This document shows, in pieces, positions 21,416 to 33,813 of a DNA stretch of 64,000 nucleotides (positions are counted from its first letter, which is position 1; every line of letters starts with the position of its first letter). The position numbers and the translations under genes are program-made. The DNA lies in NCBI RefSeq assembly GCF_016801865.2, contig NC_068938.1, positions 27,021,117 through 27,085,116 on the forward strand, in the 5' to 3' direction. The DNA comes from Culex pipiens pallens. Its lineage: Eukaryota > Arthropoda > Insecta > Diptera > Culicidae. Under the pieces are notes generated by a model. It was given only the letters and a program-made list of their open reading frames with translations. It did no database searches and was not told the origin of the DNA.

Positions 21416-24119
21416 GTTGGCAAAAATGCCGAGGATTTCTGAAAATAAACACTTATCATACCCACAGTTCATTTCCCAACCAAAACAAATAGAAATAAAA
21501 CCCTCAATTAATCCTGCGGCCACAGGCTCATGTCAAACAGTCAGACATTCTCGCAGAATTAAACGCGACTTCACCACGACATTTCCGATTAAAAAAAACT
21601 CTTCTCAACTTCCGCAGTTGCATTTCAAAACCAGCTCAGAAAATGCAATACTTGCCGGGGAAAAAGTTCTTTCTTTCTTTCTCTCGACGATGGCCCGCGG
21701 CCAATACATCAACTCTTCAAAACCAGCAGCAACAGCTGCGCAAGAAAAACAACATTTTTCCCCGTCATTATTTTTTCCCTTTTGTGAAGGATGAAGAGAT
21801 AGGTGGTGGGGGGAAACCCCAAGCTTTACAAGTGTTTCTGTAAGTTCTATTTGCTGTTTCAGATTCGCGTTTACGTTTTCTGCTTTCCCCTTTTTTGATT
21901 TGGTATTCCTCCAAAGGGGAGAAAAATGCGATGATTTGCGGTTCAATTTGCTGTGTGCAAAAGTTAAATAACTTTTTTTTATTCGCACTTGTTCGCGAAA
22001 CTCTCGTAATTTTGCCCCTATTCAACTTGTTGGAAGAGTTTTTCGCATTTTCCCTCTGAATGAACGGGGAAAATGAGCGAAAGAATGCCGGACGGAATCG
22101 TAGATAAGTTTGGGGTAATGAACTCTTATTTTTTTGTAGATTAAGTCTGGTTAATTTGCAATCAAAGTTTAAAAAATAAAATTTGATCCTTTCACTTCAA
22201 ATAAACATTTATTTCCTTCCCAGGGGGTTTTCAGCTCCCTCACACGAAATCACTAAAGGCAGATACCCTTTCAGTGAACTCCCAAAAAAGGTCTGTAACC
22301 AGTGGCAATAGATATTCATCGCGCAAACAGATATAAATAATCGTAATCGTATGTTAATAATACAACAGTGAGCGTTTCTTCCATGTCCCACGTGGCAAAC
22401 CAAAAACAAAAACAAACACGTGAGCAAATATGCTCAAATTTGGGCTGAGGTAAAACGTGAGCATAAGAAGAAGGTGGTATTCTGTGAAATTTACAAGCTC
22501 AAACACACACACACGTACAACAGTAACACAAAATATAAACACTGGCACTTGAGGAATCCTCTCAGGCATTTAACTCCTTCCCCCCAACACAGCTCCCTCC
22601 AAACCTTCCCAAATTCAAAGAGCTTTGCACGAAAAGCAAATCAAAAAGTACACCAAACCGTGCAACCCGATTTTTGTTGGTCGTTTTCCGCGTTTATGTG
22701 TGTGTACCCGAGCAGCACTTGGCCTGTCTGACTTTTGCACTTGTGTGAGCTGGAATGTTTTTTGTTACTTGGAAACTGTTGCTGTTTTTATTTTGGAAAG
22801 CTTTAAGTTTCATCTTTATTTTTATTTCGAAATACTGTTTATTCTCAAAAAAAAAAAACCATTAGGTGGATAGATTTGCACCCCACACTTCCTGTTCACA
22901 AACCACACTTGGACAGCTGGGGCCAAAAACACAACCATATATCCATGCAAACACATTCAAACATGCATAAACATTCGCACGTGAAAAGTCAGACTCTTTT
23001 TCCGGGCTCAGCTGGGGCTGGCTGGGTGGCGGCCAGCGAGAGCAACAGACTACATACGTGGTACGTGTGAGTTTTTCATGAAAATGGGTGGGCAGAAGGG
23101 GGACGAGGGGAAGCGGGGGATATTGTTTACAACTTTTGAATATTGTTGCATTAGAATAAAAGCGTGAAACGGTTGAGGAGAGCTTTTTTTGGAAAGTGGT
23201 GTTTAAAGCTTGCTTGGAAGAGAGTTAAAGAGACAATTTCTTTGGCCCCTTTAATTTTTTTTTTGCGTTTTTGACTGATTTGTATTGATAATTAAATTTG
23301 TCACATAGAAATGTCATCTAGATCATACAACAATAATTTGATTCTGTGCCTTCAGCGAAATAAAAATGCGGCAAAATAATTTTCAAAATTTTAGCTAATT
23401 TGATTTTTTGCGTTGCTCTTTAACACATTGTCACAAATTTAAAAACTAATCACGCTTCATGAATTGAATGAATATTCGGAAATGAATAATATTGGTCTAA
23501 TTTTGAGTGTTTGCCAGTTTCTTTGGGTGAGCAGATCTGAAAGAAAAAATCTCCTCTCTTATTATATGGCGATTGTGGTATAAAAACACATTTAAATCAT
23601 ATTCCAATTATTGAATGAAATCTTCAATTTATAAAAAAACGAATAAAACATTGAAAAAAGTAGGATGTAGCTTTGCTAAGAATCGGTCTAATTAGGTTAC
23701 TTTAGATTGGAAATAATAATAATAATAATAATAATTTTCAGAAAAATGTTTACATTTTTGATAGTAAAACCAACCCCGCAAAAAAAATCAACTGACGATG
23801 TGTTAATAAACGTTATGTTAAAAAAATTAAAAATGTATAAAATAAACGTTTGGACCCTTTTAAGGTGTTAGGTATGATTTAAAAACATTAAAATTACTAA
23901 TGTTGAAAAAAGCTGGAAATTTTTCAAAGTTTAAATATTTTGGACATTAAAATCATAACCAGAGTTACTGAAATTACTTTAGTTGACACTGAGAAAAAAT
24001 ATTTATTCACAAAATGTAAAAATTATACTCATCAACGCGGCACGTCGAAGATCCAAAATTATATTTAGAAAAAAATACAATTTCGGAGTCCTGTTGATGA
24101 ACCTTAAATATTTATAAAT
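21416..24119. other. Non-coding, apparently single-copy stretch
   Basis: 21416-23260 is more balanced in composition, with a CA run near 22504. 23260-24119 is AT-rich, with an (AAT)n microsatellite at about 23711-23734. ORFs are short and overlap in many frames; none resembles a known family. Confidence 0.4.
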
Positions 24120-24143
24120 ATTTCAAACCCCTGGCCCCATAGG

Positions 24144-24947
24144 CATAGCATAGCATAGCATTGGTGTCTACCCGTAGCTGCTACTTCGTTATTGACCAGG
24201 ACCCCCAAAAATTGCTCCGTGGACCACAGATGAAAAGTAGGAACCAATCATCACCCCTTCGCAATTTTCAAAGGTCCCTATCATGCTGATCAATACCGAC
24301 GCCGGCCACGACCAGTGGTAAGACACGGGGAAGTGGATGGGAATGTTAGTCCGATACTTGAGTGATGGGACCGCCAAATCGACTGCGTCTCCGACAAAGT
24401 ATCACATGAGTTTTGAGGGGTTAGTAAGATGGGTATGAGGTCAGGATTCACTGTGGTAGGTGATGCGACCATAAGCAATTTGTTTATCTGTTGAAATTTT
24501 AAAAATCTTAGGCAGCCGGCTGCGGAAAGATACACAATCATTGATTTAGAAATAGCCAAATTATCATTCAATCCCCCGTCGGCGTGCCTTCCGAGCAACG
24601 ACGCTGTGAGAAGGGCTCCTCCTTTTACTATTTAAGAAAAATATTAAATTGTATTTTCTGTGGTTTCCAAATGATTTATATCAAAACTTTATAGTGAGGT
24701 TTGCAATGATTTCATCGTGTTGCAGGATTTTATGACGAAATGATCCGAAAATAGTAATCTACGAGACCGACAGAATTGCGAAAAATAGTAACTGAAAGTT
24801 TTCGTTTCGAGCAGTTATTAATAAAGTGACACTATCACGAATGGTGCATTTTTAAGCCGAAGTCGTTATAGGTAGTTATATCTTTTACGTTATATTTATA
24901 ATTATCGGAAAAATAAGATCAGAGCAAGAGGAGAACGAATCCGTAAA
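24144..24947 (-). mobile_element. 0.8-kb retroposon with (CTATG)n tail
   Basis: 804 bp flanked by a perfect 24-bp direct repeat (24120-24143 and 24948-24971, containing 'aacccctggccccatagg'). On the minus strand it ends in a short pentamer tail (CTATG units at 24144-24160), so it lies in minus orientation. No reverse-transcriptase motif and no tRNA-like head were seen. It is either a 5'-truncated LINE or a SINE of a different lineage from the one at 278. The ORF at 24290-24598 has no recognisable domain. Confidence 0.75.
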
Positions 24948-25289
24948 ATTTCAAACCCCTGGCCCCATAGGTGATAAAAACTTTTCGTAGTTTTTTTTAA
25001 CTAAGCTAAGGGTTTTAAAATTTTATAATTAAAATGATTTAAAAAATCGCGTTAGACTTGTAGCTTTTATACTTGAAAAAAATCTAATGTAACACTTTTT
25101 TTATCAATAAATGTCACAATGGACCAAGTGCTTGCAGGTGCACAAACATTTGAAAAAATAATCTGGTTGCGATCATTTACATCAGTCATTTTGGTGTAAA
25201 CCAAGGGGCAAGCATTGAATAACGAGTTTCCTATTCTTTGTAAAGTTATGAAAATAATCATAAATACATTTATTTGATTGTTACCCAGA

Positions 25290-25730
25290 AGCAGTCATGC
25301 CAGATATACAGATAAATCTGTATTTTAGAGAGTGTGAGATATTTTAGAGAATGGTCTGCTCTACAACTTTTTAGAACATTATCACACTCTAAAAAATAAC
25401 CCTGCAAAGTTAGAAAAAACACGAAATTTTAAAATGAAAAATTTTGTTCTAAATGAAAAAATGACCCTAAGGACACCTCTTTTTTCGCATGTTCAAAAAT
25501 TGACTTCACTTTTTAGTTTTGTATAGAAATTTTGTTCTAAATGAAAAAATGACCCTAAGGACACCTCTTTTTTCGCATGTTCAAAAATTGAAGGGGTCGT
25601 ACCGCCCCTCCGTCACGAGATATAAAAAAATGGACCTCGGATTCGTGATCAGGGACAAAAGTTACCCCTAAGGACAAAGTTTCACGCAAATCAAAGAGGG
25701 GTCGGGTCAACTGCTGTGTGAGTTGGCGGA
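25290..25730. repeat. Single-arm copy of the 61.5-kb palindromic element with 88-bp tandem duplication
   Basis: Matches the right arm at 62330-62851 ('aataaccctgcaaagttag', 'ggggtcgtaccgcccctccg', 'cggattcgtgatcagggac', 'gctgtgtgagttggcgg'). About 66 bp ('ttgttctaaatgaaaaaatg' through 'gttcaaaaattga') occurs twice at a spacing of 88 bp (25441 and 25529). The region between 'aaaatgaccct' and 'acacctctttt' is deleted relative to 62.4-62.7 kb. Confidence 0.8.
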
Positions 25731-28130
25731 CACATTTTTAGACATTTTAGACATTTTTAGACACTTTTTAGATACATTTGTTTTAAAACAAAAATTCCTT
25801 CAGTATCTTCAAGAAGGATCAACTATCATTTTCTGATTCAGTTTGGTGCAGAAATTGGTTAATTTATAATAAATACAGAGCATTTATAAGTCATGATCAA
25901 GTTTCCATCAATGTTCTGGACGACACACTTAAACATAAATTTCAAGTTATAACAATGGAATTGTTCTGATCATTCAATGCACAACATTTCAATTTCAGCA
26001 TTTCAACGGACAGTTAACCGTTTTCCTGTTCTAAGAACTTGGGATTCTTTCAAGGTACAAATTTTACTGGATATTACATTCAGTTCATTTGAACATGTGA
26101 TAATGTAGTTTTATTTTGGTTAAAATTCATGGATGATTCGACAAATATTTCTCTTAAAAATCGACTATTTTTGCTGTCAAAACAGAAACTTCAAACACAC
26201 ACTTAAATCCACAAGATTAATATCAAGTGATATTTTATCCCAAAGAAATTCTCTCACCCTCGCCTCGAAACCTTCAATGTAACGAAATGGTCGGCGTGCA
26301 TTTTTAATGCTTGAAAAATAGCACAACTTTCAAAAGTAAGCTCAATTTTCCCACCCCCCCAAACTTGGAGCCAACTTTCCACTCACTTTCGCAGTCACAT
26401 TTTGCTTGGTTGGATTTATTTTTGCTTCTGCCTTCCCGTTGCCACTTTTTACCAGTATTAATATCCACCAATTGAATGTTTCCTCGGCAGACGATTTTTC
26501 TTTCGGACTCCCTCTCCTGCACCTTTAAACATTCGTGGGCTCCGTTCCAAGTCTGGCGCGAAAAAGTGAAAAAAAATCCAAACCCATCGAATCAAATCAA
26601 ATATGGATACGTTGCAGAAAAAGACGAAAAAAAAAAACGAAATCGACTCGAACAAAAAATCTGATGAATACCAATCACTTGGAGAGCAATTTTTCTCCGT
26701 CTCGGCGTTCTATTTATTTTCCGGTGAGTTTTCTTGAGTTTTATTTTTTATTTAGCAAGTTGTTTTTCATCATTTCAGCTGCCGCTTCGTTGTCGGGTTG
26801 TCTCTTTGTGCCCGGGAGGTGGTGCCGGGGGTAAAGTTTACAATTTGGCTCGAATGTTTATCGATAATTTATTAGCCGTCCAACGGAAAGAGCTTTTTTC
26901 TGGGTTGCTGCAAAGCTCACTCAGTTGTGAAACGGAGTGCAGAGGTGGGAAAGTTCATTCAAATTATTATTATTTTTAATTTTTAAAGGGTTTATTGAAA
27001 TGATTTTTCTTTACTTAATGATTGCTTACGTCTATTAAATTTTCTAAATTCTTTTTTAGTTGAATAAGCAATACTTTTAACAATCCTGCTCAAATCAAAG
27101 CTAAACACTCTCGTGTTTTGGTAAATTTCTACACGAACCCAGCTGTACAACACGCCATCCATTCTGGTACGGAACGGAGACGGTCACACAATTCGTCTCT
27201 GTCAAGCCTGACAGAGAAGAGGGAATTTCCGAAATCGTCCAAAACGAGAATATTTGTGTTCCACTTGGCGAGTCTGGTCACATTTTCTGCACAACTTTAG
27301 TGCCGGAGTGAGCCAGCCAACCAGCGAAAATCGTGTGTGCACTTCATTTTTCTTCAAGTGAAAAACGATTGACTCCAAATGTCCGTGACGAGAGGAGCCG
27401 GGAGCCGTCATTTGTATCGATGGCAGTTTATGTTTTTTTTTTCCATTTTCTGTAGTTCTGAGTAGTTTTACGGACGCGTTGGAAATACATTTCTATCACT
27501 TTTTAGTTTTGCTTAGAATTTATATTTTTTGACATTTTAAATTTATTTTCAAACTTGATAATTTGTATTCGTCCGAGTGTGAATTATAATTTGATTTTTT
27601 GAATTGATTTTTTTTCCTCGAAAAAATACATCGATCTTGTAACGCTGTTTGTTTCTGCCTTGTAAAAGTATCATTTTGAATGTTAAAAAATTATGAGGAA
27701 TCGAAAGGTGATAATCCCTGGAAAAGACAGGAAGTGGATCATTTGACCCCATTTAGCTCTATGTTGGGTGTTTTTTTCAAATATCTTCAGGTGTCAATAT
27801 TTTCCGCACTTTTAAAGTACTTAATATTACGTGGTACAGAAATATTTGAAAATCTTTATTCGTTTGGAGGAATTTGCTGATCGACAAAAACATTAAAAAA
27901 TATTTGCAACTGCCTTATATTTTTTTCCAAAAAAAAATCAAAATGGCTCCAATGTTGCGGTTTTTTGTCCCCTAAAACATATTTTTAAAAAATCTTACAG
28001 ACCTGAAAAGTGATAGATGTCGCTTGATTTTTAAATTTATGTTTTGATTATTTTTTTCCAGTATTCGCCTTTTTTCAGATTGCATCTTCAAAAATCGTTC
28101 TTAGAAATGTTTTTTTGAATAAAAAAAAAT
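25731..28130. other. Non-coding stretch
   Basis: AT-rich to about 26260; GC-richer and apparently single-copy at 26260-27440; AT-rich to 28130. Short ORFs only. A short degenerate minisatellite ('tttttagacat') lies at 25733-25775. Confidence 0.35.
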
Positions 28131-28300
28131 AAAACCATCCACATTAACGACCCCCGGGTCTTTTGTGGTCTTAATTGCAAGTTTCTGCTCGAACCTAGGA
28201 GTCTGAAGGCTTGAAAGGGGAGAGCACCCAAACCTCTTTCTACTCCAAGGAACCTTCCACCCCAGTGTTTGAACTGACGACCTTTTGATTGCGAGTCCAA

Positions 28301-29454
28301 TAGGGCGTCCAATTTTCCCGGGTTTTGAATTTCCCGGGAAACGGGAAAAATATTTTTAGAATCCCGGGAATTCCCGGGATCCCGGGAAATTTTTGAACCA
28401 GTAATAAAATCTATGTTTCATTATATTTATTATGTTTTCAAGCTTAAAATCATTGAATTAGCTTAATAATATCAAATGGTGATAATCCTCACTTCAATCT
28501 GAACAAAGACGACAATTTTAAAATAGCCTAAAAGATTTTTTTTGTCTTTGTGGTGTTTAGGATTTTTTATCAACTACTATTTTTAATTCCAGTATGATTA
28601 ATTATTTTTTTATTTGCGAATCAAATTACATAATTCTTGAATTTTTTTTGAAAAGGTCCAATAAGCTTTTATCTTCTATATGTTTATAGGACCTATTCAA
28701 AAATATACTTTGGGATTCTTTTATATTTTTTTTTATATATATTTTTATATGACATGACTAAAACAGCTTAAAAAAATATTTTATATGTCTAAAAAACAAT
28801 GTAAAATTTTATATAAGTTTTGAACTCATTGTTTTATATAAAACATATTTTACAAATTATCTTCAAGTTACTACCGGCAACCGAGGGAAAATCAGAATTA
28901 CAGTTTAAATAGGTACAGGAGATTTTAGAGAAATACATTTGGAAGTACAGATTGTTTTGTTCTGTTCCTGTTTTTACCGAAGTCATCCAAAACGTCATGC
29001 AATTATTTTTTGCTTTAATAGCTGTATTTATTCGTTAAATTTGTACGTATTTGCCCTATATGCCGGTGTTTGATTATAAATAATTTGATATGAGATTTTT
29101 TTTTTTCAAATTTAAAATCGAAATTTTTTCGTAAATATATGCAGTCTTAAAAAAATAAAATAATAGAGAAAAATTTTCAAAGCACTAGGCATTTTGCGGA
29201 CCTGTTAATTAAAATTATAATATTTTTTCCTAAATACCAATTTAATGCTGAGATTTGCTGAATACAAATTTTAATACATTTTATTGTTCTACTATTTTCA
29301 CAACCAAATCTGAATTTCCAGACCAAAATATGTTTTTTTTTTCAATTTCGGGAATTCCCGGGACAAATTATAGAAAATCCCGGGATTCGGGAATTCCCGG
29401 TTTAGGAAAAATCCCGGGATTTTTGTCCCGGGAATTCCCGGGATGGACGCACTA
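28301..29454. mobile_element. hAT-type element with CCCGGGAATT-rich termini
   Basis: 1,154 bp flanked by perfect 8-bp duplication 'gagtccaa' (28293-28300 and 29455-29462). Terminal inverted repeats begin TAGGGCGTCCA and TAGTGCGTCCA, fitting the hAT YARNG rule. Both ends hold clusters of 'cccgggaattcccggg'-type palindromes. The interior is AT-rich with no transposase ORF. A degraded relative lies at about 50300-50662. Confidence 0.85.
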
Positions 29455-29610
29455 GAGTCCAACCGCCGCCAGCGATTCCACCGGAGTAGGCTTGGTTTGG
29501 TGTGTTGTTTGTAATTATGGCATGGAGACGACTCCTACACCTGGAATGACTTAACGGCCTAACAACCAAGGCTGGGACCGACATTTTACTTCCTCATCCG
29601 ATGGAAGGTT

Positions 29611-29684
29611 GGAGCAGATGGGAATCGAACCCAGAATCATCCGCTTACAAAGCGGACAGCGTAACCATTCGGCCACGCACTGCC
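29611..29684 (-). tRNA. tRNA-like SINE head (UGU loop), not a functional gene
   Basis: Anticodon stem TCCGC/GCGGA encloses loop TTTGTAA, and the T-arm is CTGGG-TTCGATT-CCCAT. The acceptor strands GGCAGTG and CTGCTCC do not pair properly, which argues against a working tRNA. It is clearly related to the head at 278-353. Confidence 0.45.
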
Positions 29685-30280
29685 AGAATATTCCAGATGT
29701 TTTTTGAATATTTTGCGTAAAATTTCCAGAGTATTCAGTAAAAAAAATATTCCTTTAAGAGTAGTTTATGGGTCTTAATTATGTACAACAATTAAAAATA
29801 AAACAAAGAAAAAATATTTTTATTTTCGTGATTCGGTTATCCGAAAATTTTATTATCCGAAATCATCGAGTCTGAACTGTATCACAAAGTTCCCAGAATT
29901 ATTGTTTTGATATTTCTTTTCAATAATATTTGAGGAATTTTCAAATATTACGATCGATACTCTTTCAAATTTCTCTATCAATCATTTCATCATTTTGTAG
30001 AGCTAGGGAAATTTATTTTTAAACTTTTTAATTTGAAAAAAGTGATGAGTGTTTAAATTAGGAAATTTAAAAAATATTCCGGAAAGAGCTTGGAATTTAA
30101 TGTTTTATCAATTAATTATTAAAACCTGTGATTAGATTTCAGCTTTTTTTATAATTTGCTGCTCGGAAATTTGGTTTTAAATTAACTGTGATGTAAAAAC
30201 ACGATAATTAAAAATGCAAAACATTTTTTTAGTTTAAAGTTACTTTTTAAGAATATTCTAGGTTTTACAAGTACATAAAA
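29685..30280. other. AT-rich non-coding sequence
   Basis: A/T runs and short direct repeats; no ORF with protein-like composition. Confidence 0.35.
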
Positions 30281-30440
30281 AGACCGCCCACCATCAGGAG
30301 ACATCTTAAAAAATTACCTAGAATTCGGGATCAGGAACCAAAATTACCCATTAGAGCATAGTTTCACGTAAATTCAAGGGGTGTTGGGGCATCCTTTTCC
30401 GATTTCGTAGAGTTAGGAATAACCCATTTTCAAAGCTGTT
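30281..30440. repeat. Diverged fragment of the 61.5-kb palindromic element
   Basis: Keeps the order 'gaattcgggatcagga', 'aaattacccatta', 'gtttcacgtaaattc' and 'ggggtgttggggca', a diverged version of the outer right arm at about 62760-62835. Confidence 0.5.
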
Positions 30441-32097
30441 TTTGAACTTCAAAGCGCTGATGAGTCTCTATTCCGTTCTAGGAAATCCTAGTCAATTTAA
30501 ACTTTTTTCAATCTCGTCGACAAACCCATTTTCCACTCGAATCCGATAGCTTAACTCTACTCGTAGCTCATAATTACAGCGTCAACTTTTGTCCCACAGC
30601 CGTTGCCAAGGATCACAGCTTTTCCAACCAGAGGAAAAAAACAACAGCAAAAAAAATGAGCATCCCATCCACTCTTTTTTTCAATCCCTTGCATCCTTCA
30701 CCCAACATGTCCAATCACAATCATAATTCGCACGTGTCACCCCGCCTCCACCCCAGCTCCACGAGTATATCTGTGAGGGATAACATGCGCCAAATTGGAT
30801 GATGATTCTGGTCGCGTCCGAGAAGGACTTCAGAGATGAAAAACAAGCTCGTCCCATGGCGACTGCCTGTGTCGGCTTGACCTAGGCTGGCAACACTGCA
30901 AATGAGTAACTTTTTGCTTGTTCGTGTGTATGTGTGTGTCTTTTGACGGCTTCCGGCCAAACGATGTGCGGATGCGATGTCCTCCAGGACCTGTCCTTGG
31001 ACACCAGCTGGTGACTGGGTGGCGTGACAATGAACATTGCGTCCTGCGGCAGATTAAGGTCACACATACGCGTTACACGCTCACACACAACCGAGTGATG
31101 CTTTGACGGATGCATGCTTTTGCTTTCACCGTATTTCTGTGTGTTTGTAGTTGGGATGTGTGGGTGAGTGTGTGTGTTTTTAAATTAAATTTGCTCTCTG
31201 ATGAAGACTGTGATTAAGCGAATTACGGGCGAGTTGTACGACCCCAAAGGATTTGCGGACCTTTGATGTAGTAGGTACATGCTTAAGAGTTGAACGACGC
31301 GTTGAAAGGGTTATGACTGAAGATGGTTTTATGGCATTCTAGTTCTTTAAAGGTACATCTCATACGGAGAAGTTGTTGCTTTGACGGATTCAAATTATAA
31401 AAAGGTTATTTTTCGAAATAAAACACGTAAATAAGCATTATGCAAATCTGAATAGTTTACAAATTTGTTTGCAGGCTTTTTTTGCTCCCGATTTTTCAGG
31501 AAAATTTTGAAATAAAATTGACAACATTTTGCTAGACAAGACTTGTTTATTTCTCATAAAGTTTCATGTTTTTTTCATTTTCGGAGTCGGATTTTTGTTC
31601 AGATTAGTAGAAATTTTCATAAAAAAAAATATATAAATAGACGATTTATTTTGATTTTTGATTCAAATCAAATCTAAATGCCAATCTGGATTGTTATTTT
31701 TTTATTTAAAAATCTATTTCTAATACAAATACTCAAATTAATAGTTTTATCCACTTAACCTCAGAATCAATCATGTTTTGGAAAAGTTTTATAAATTATC
31801 TAAATAGTTAAAAATCTTTTTTTCATTTTGTTTTGTTTCATAATTTTTTAAAAGTTATTTATTTTAATTGGCCTCCGATTTTTTGAAAAAAAAAAATTGG
31901 GGGGGTGGGACATAAACTTCAAATAAATTAAGCCCCAAAGGAGATGAACGTTGTGGTGCCTACACATTTAAAATATTATATTTATCAAGGTTGTTAATCG
32001 ATAAAATTATCGTCAATAATATTATCGTCTAACAATAACGATAGTGGTTTTCGTTTTCGGGTTTTGCAAAAATTTAAGTATTTTAAAAAACATTAAT
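30441..32097. other. Non-coding stretch with TG microsatellites
   Basis: 30441-31330 is GC-richer and apparently single-copy, with TG runs at about 30925 and 31165. 31330-32097 is AT-rich. No recognisable gene. Confidence 0.35.
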
Positions 32098-33110
32098 AAG
32101 GTGAAAAAGCATACAAAATTTCACTTAGTTTGATACCCATATTGCAATTTTTTTATAATTAAAGTTTTTTTTTCGAAAGAAAATGTATTTTGTGAAAATG
32201 TGAAAACAATCTAATGTGGTGAAAAAGCATACAAAATATCGCTTCGTTTGATATCCACATTGCATTTTTTTAAATATGAGTATTATTCGAAAAATGTTCC
32301 AAAGTATAAATAGTTAAAAATGTTCACAAAATACCGTATTTTGTCGAAGGTACTCAAATTTTCATTATTCGCTATTTGGGTATCAAACAAAGCGAAATTT
32401 TGTATGCTTTTTCACTTCATCAGAGTTTTTTTAAGTAATGAAATTTTCACAAAAATACGTATTTTTTCGAAAATACTCAAATTAAAAAATTGCAATTTGG
32501 ATATCTAACGAAGCGAAATTTTGTTTGTTTTTTTACTTCATTAGAACTTAAATTATCACAAAATACCGCATATTTTCGAAAAAAAATCGAAGCGAAATTG
32601 TGTATGCTTCTTCACCTTATTAATGTTTTTTAAATACAAAAATTTTCGCAAAGTACTTTCAATAGTACCATTTTTTTTAAAGTATTAAAATTTGCTTCAA
32701 ATGCTTCCAACTTACATTAGAATGTTGTATGCTTCAGAAAAAATTTTGCTTTGTTTGATACCCATACATATTGCAAATTATAGGAATTTGAGTATATTCA
32801 AAAACTTACGATATTTTGTGAAAATTACAGTGATTTACAAAAACAATAAAGTAAAAATGCATTGAAAATTCCGCTTCCTTTCCGAATTGAGAATATTTTA
32901 GTTTATTTTCGAAAAATACAGTGTTTTGTGAAAATTTGTGTGATTCATTAAAAAAAAACTCGAATAAACTGAAAATGCACATCAAATTTCGCTTCGTTTG
33001 ATATTTACATTGCACATTGTGATAATTTGAGTATTTCCAAAAAATACGGTACCTATTTTGTGAACATTTGAGAGCTTTAAAAAAAAACTCCAACGAAGTG
33101 ACCAAATTTT
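32098..33110. repeat. Cluster of about eight ~110-bp units in both orientations
   Basis: A diverged unit built around 'aaatttcgcttcgtttgata' appears forward at about 32112 and 32229, reversed at about 32380, 32500 and 32588, and forward again at about 32740, 32866 and 32985. Between cores there are recurring 'tttgagtatttt', 'tattttgtgaaaat' and 'gtgaaaaagcataca' motifs or their complements. Confidence 0.75.
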
Positions 33111-33192
33111 TTTATTTGTTTTGTACTCAGAAAATGTTTAAATTATGAAATCTTGTGAGAATTCCTGCCTGTTGAAAATATTCTTTCATTAA

Positions 33193-33809
33193 CCCTCTAC
33201 TGCCCAAATTTTTTTTTCGATTTTTTTTATTTTTCCCGTGTTCAGGAGGTCATTTTGAGCAGCTTTTGTTCTACGCAAAACTTTACTTCTCTTGTTTTAT
33301 GTTTTTGTTGTTTAATTTTTAGTATTTTAATCTGCATTTATCTTGCTTAGTTTATGTTTGGTTTTGGTAGTATTTGGCCTACTCTACCACCTCCTATCAT
33401 TACATTTTGCATATCTAATTTTTTCATGTTTTTACAGTAACTTTTTCAATTTTTTGCATGTTTTTCACATTTTCTGCTATAAAATGGCACCATTATCATT
33501 TAAATTGTAAATAAATGCGTAGAGGCATAGTCTGGGACACTAGAAAAATTACTGCATACTTCTTTTTACTTAAAATATAAGAAATGTTAGTAAAAAACAC
33601 TGCTAAAGTTGACCTCTAAAAAAATGAAGTTTTTAAAAACATTGGCAAAGTCACATAAAACAAGTAAAACTTCCAACCAATAAATTTTCTGAAATTTTAA
33701 GAGTTCTTCTTTCCAATGCTTTTTGAAGATCAAAAATTGGTTGAAAAATTGATTTTTGGCGATTTTTTAAATCGAAACCCGTCTAAAGGCGGGGTTGGGT
33801 TGTAGAGGG
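33193..33809. mobile_element. piggyBac-like MITE with TTAA flanks (complete copy)
   Basis: 617 bp flanked by TTAA on both sides (33189-33192 and 33810-33813). Ends are CCCTCTAC and its complement GTAGAGGG, so the boundary reads TTAACCCTCTAC, consistent with the piggyBac pattern (TTAA target, CCC start). The interior has no transposase. Further copies: 39.6-41.2 kb, 48344-49587 and about 60370-60883. Confidence 0.8.
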
Positions 33810-33813
33810 TTAA

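Larger units (their letters stand above)
28131..29684 (-). mobile_element. tRNA-derived SINE split by a hAT element
   Basis: The two halves (29463-29684 and 28131-28300, minus strand) form one SINE when 28301-29454 is removed. The head (29611-29684) is tRNA-like with anticodon-like TGT. The body 'catcggatgaggaagtaaaa' and tail 'gagcagaaacttgcaat' / 'aaaagacccgggggtcgtt' match the SINE at 13557-13828. A second B-box-like segment ('gtcagttcaaacactgggg', minus strand) lies near 28285. Flanks share an imperfect 'atgttttttgaata' that may be the target duplication. Confidence 0.75.

Noticed and set aside
29611..29684. Functional tRNA-Thr gene
   Set aside because: The acceptor strands do not pair and it is joined to a SINE body and tail; listed only as a tRNA-like head.
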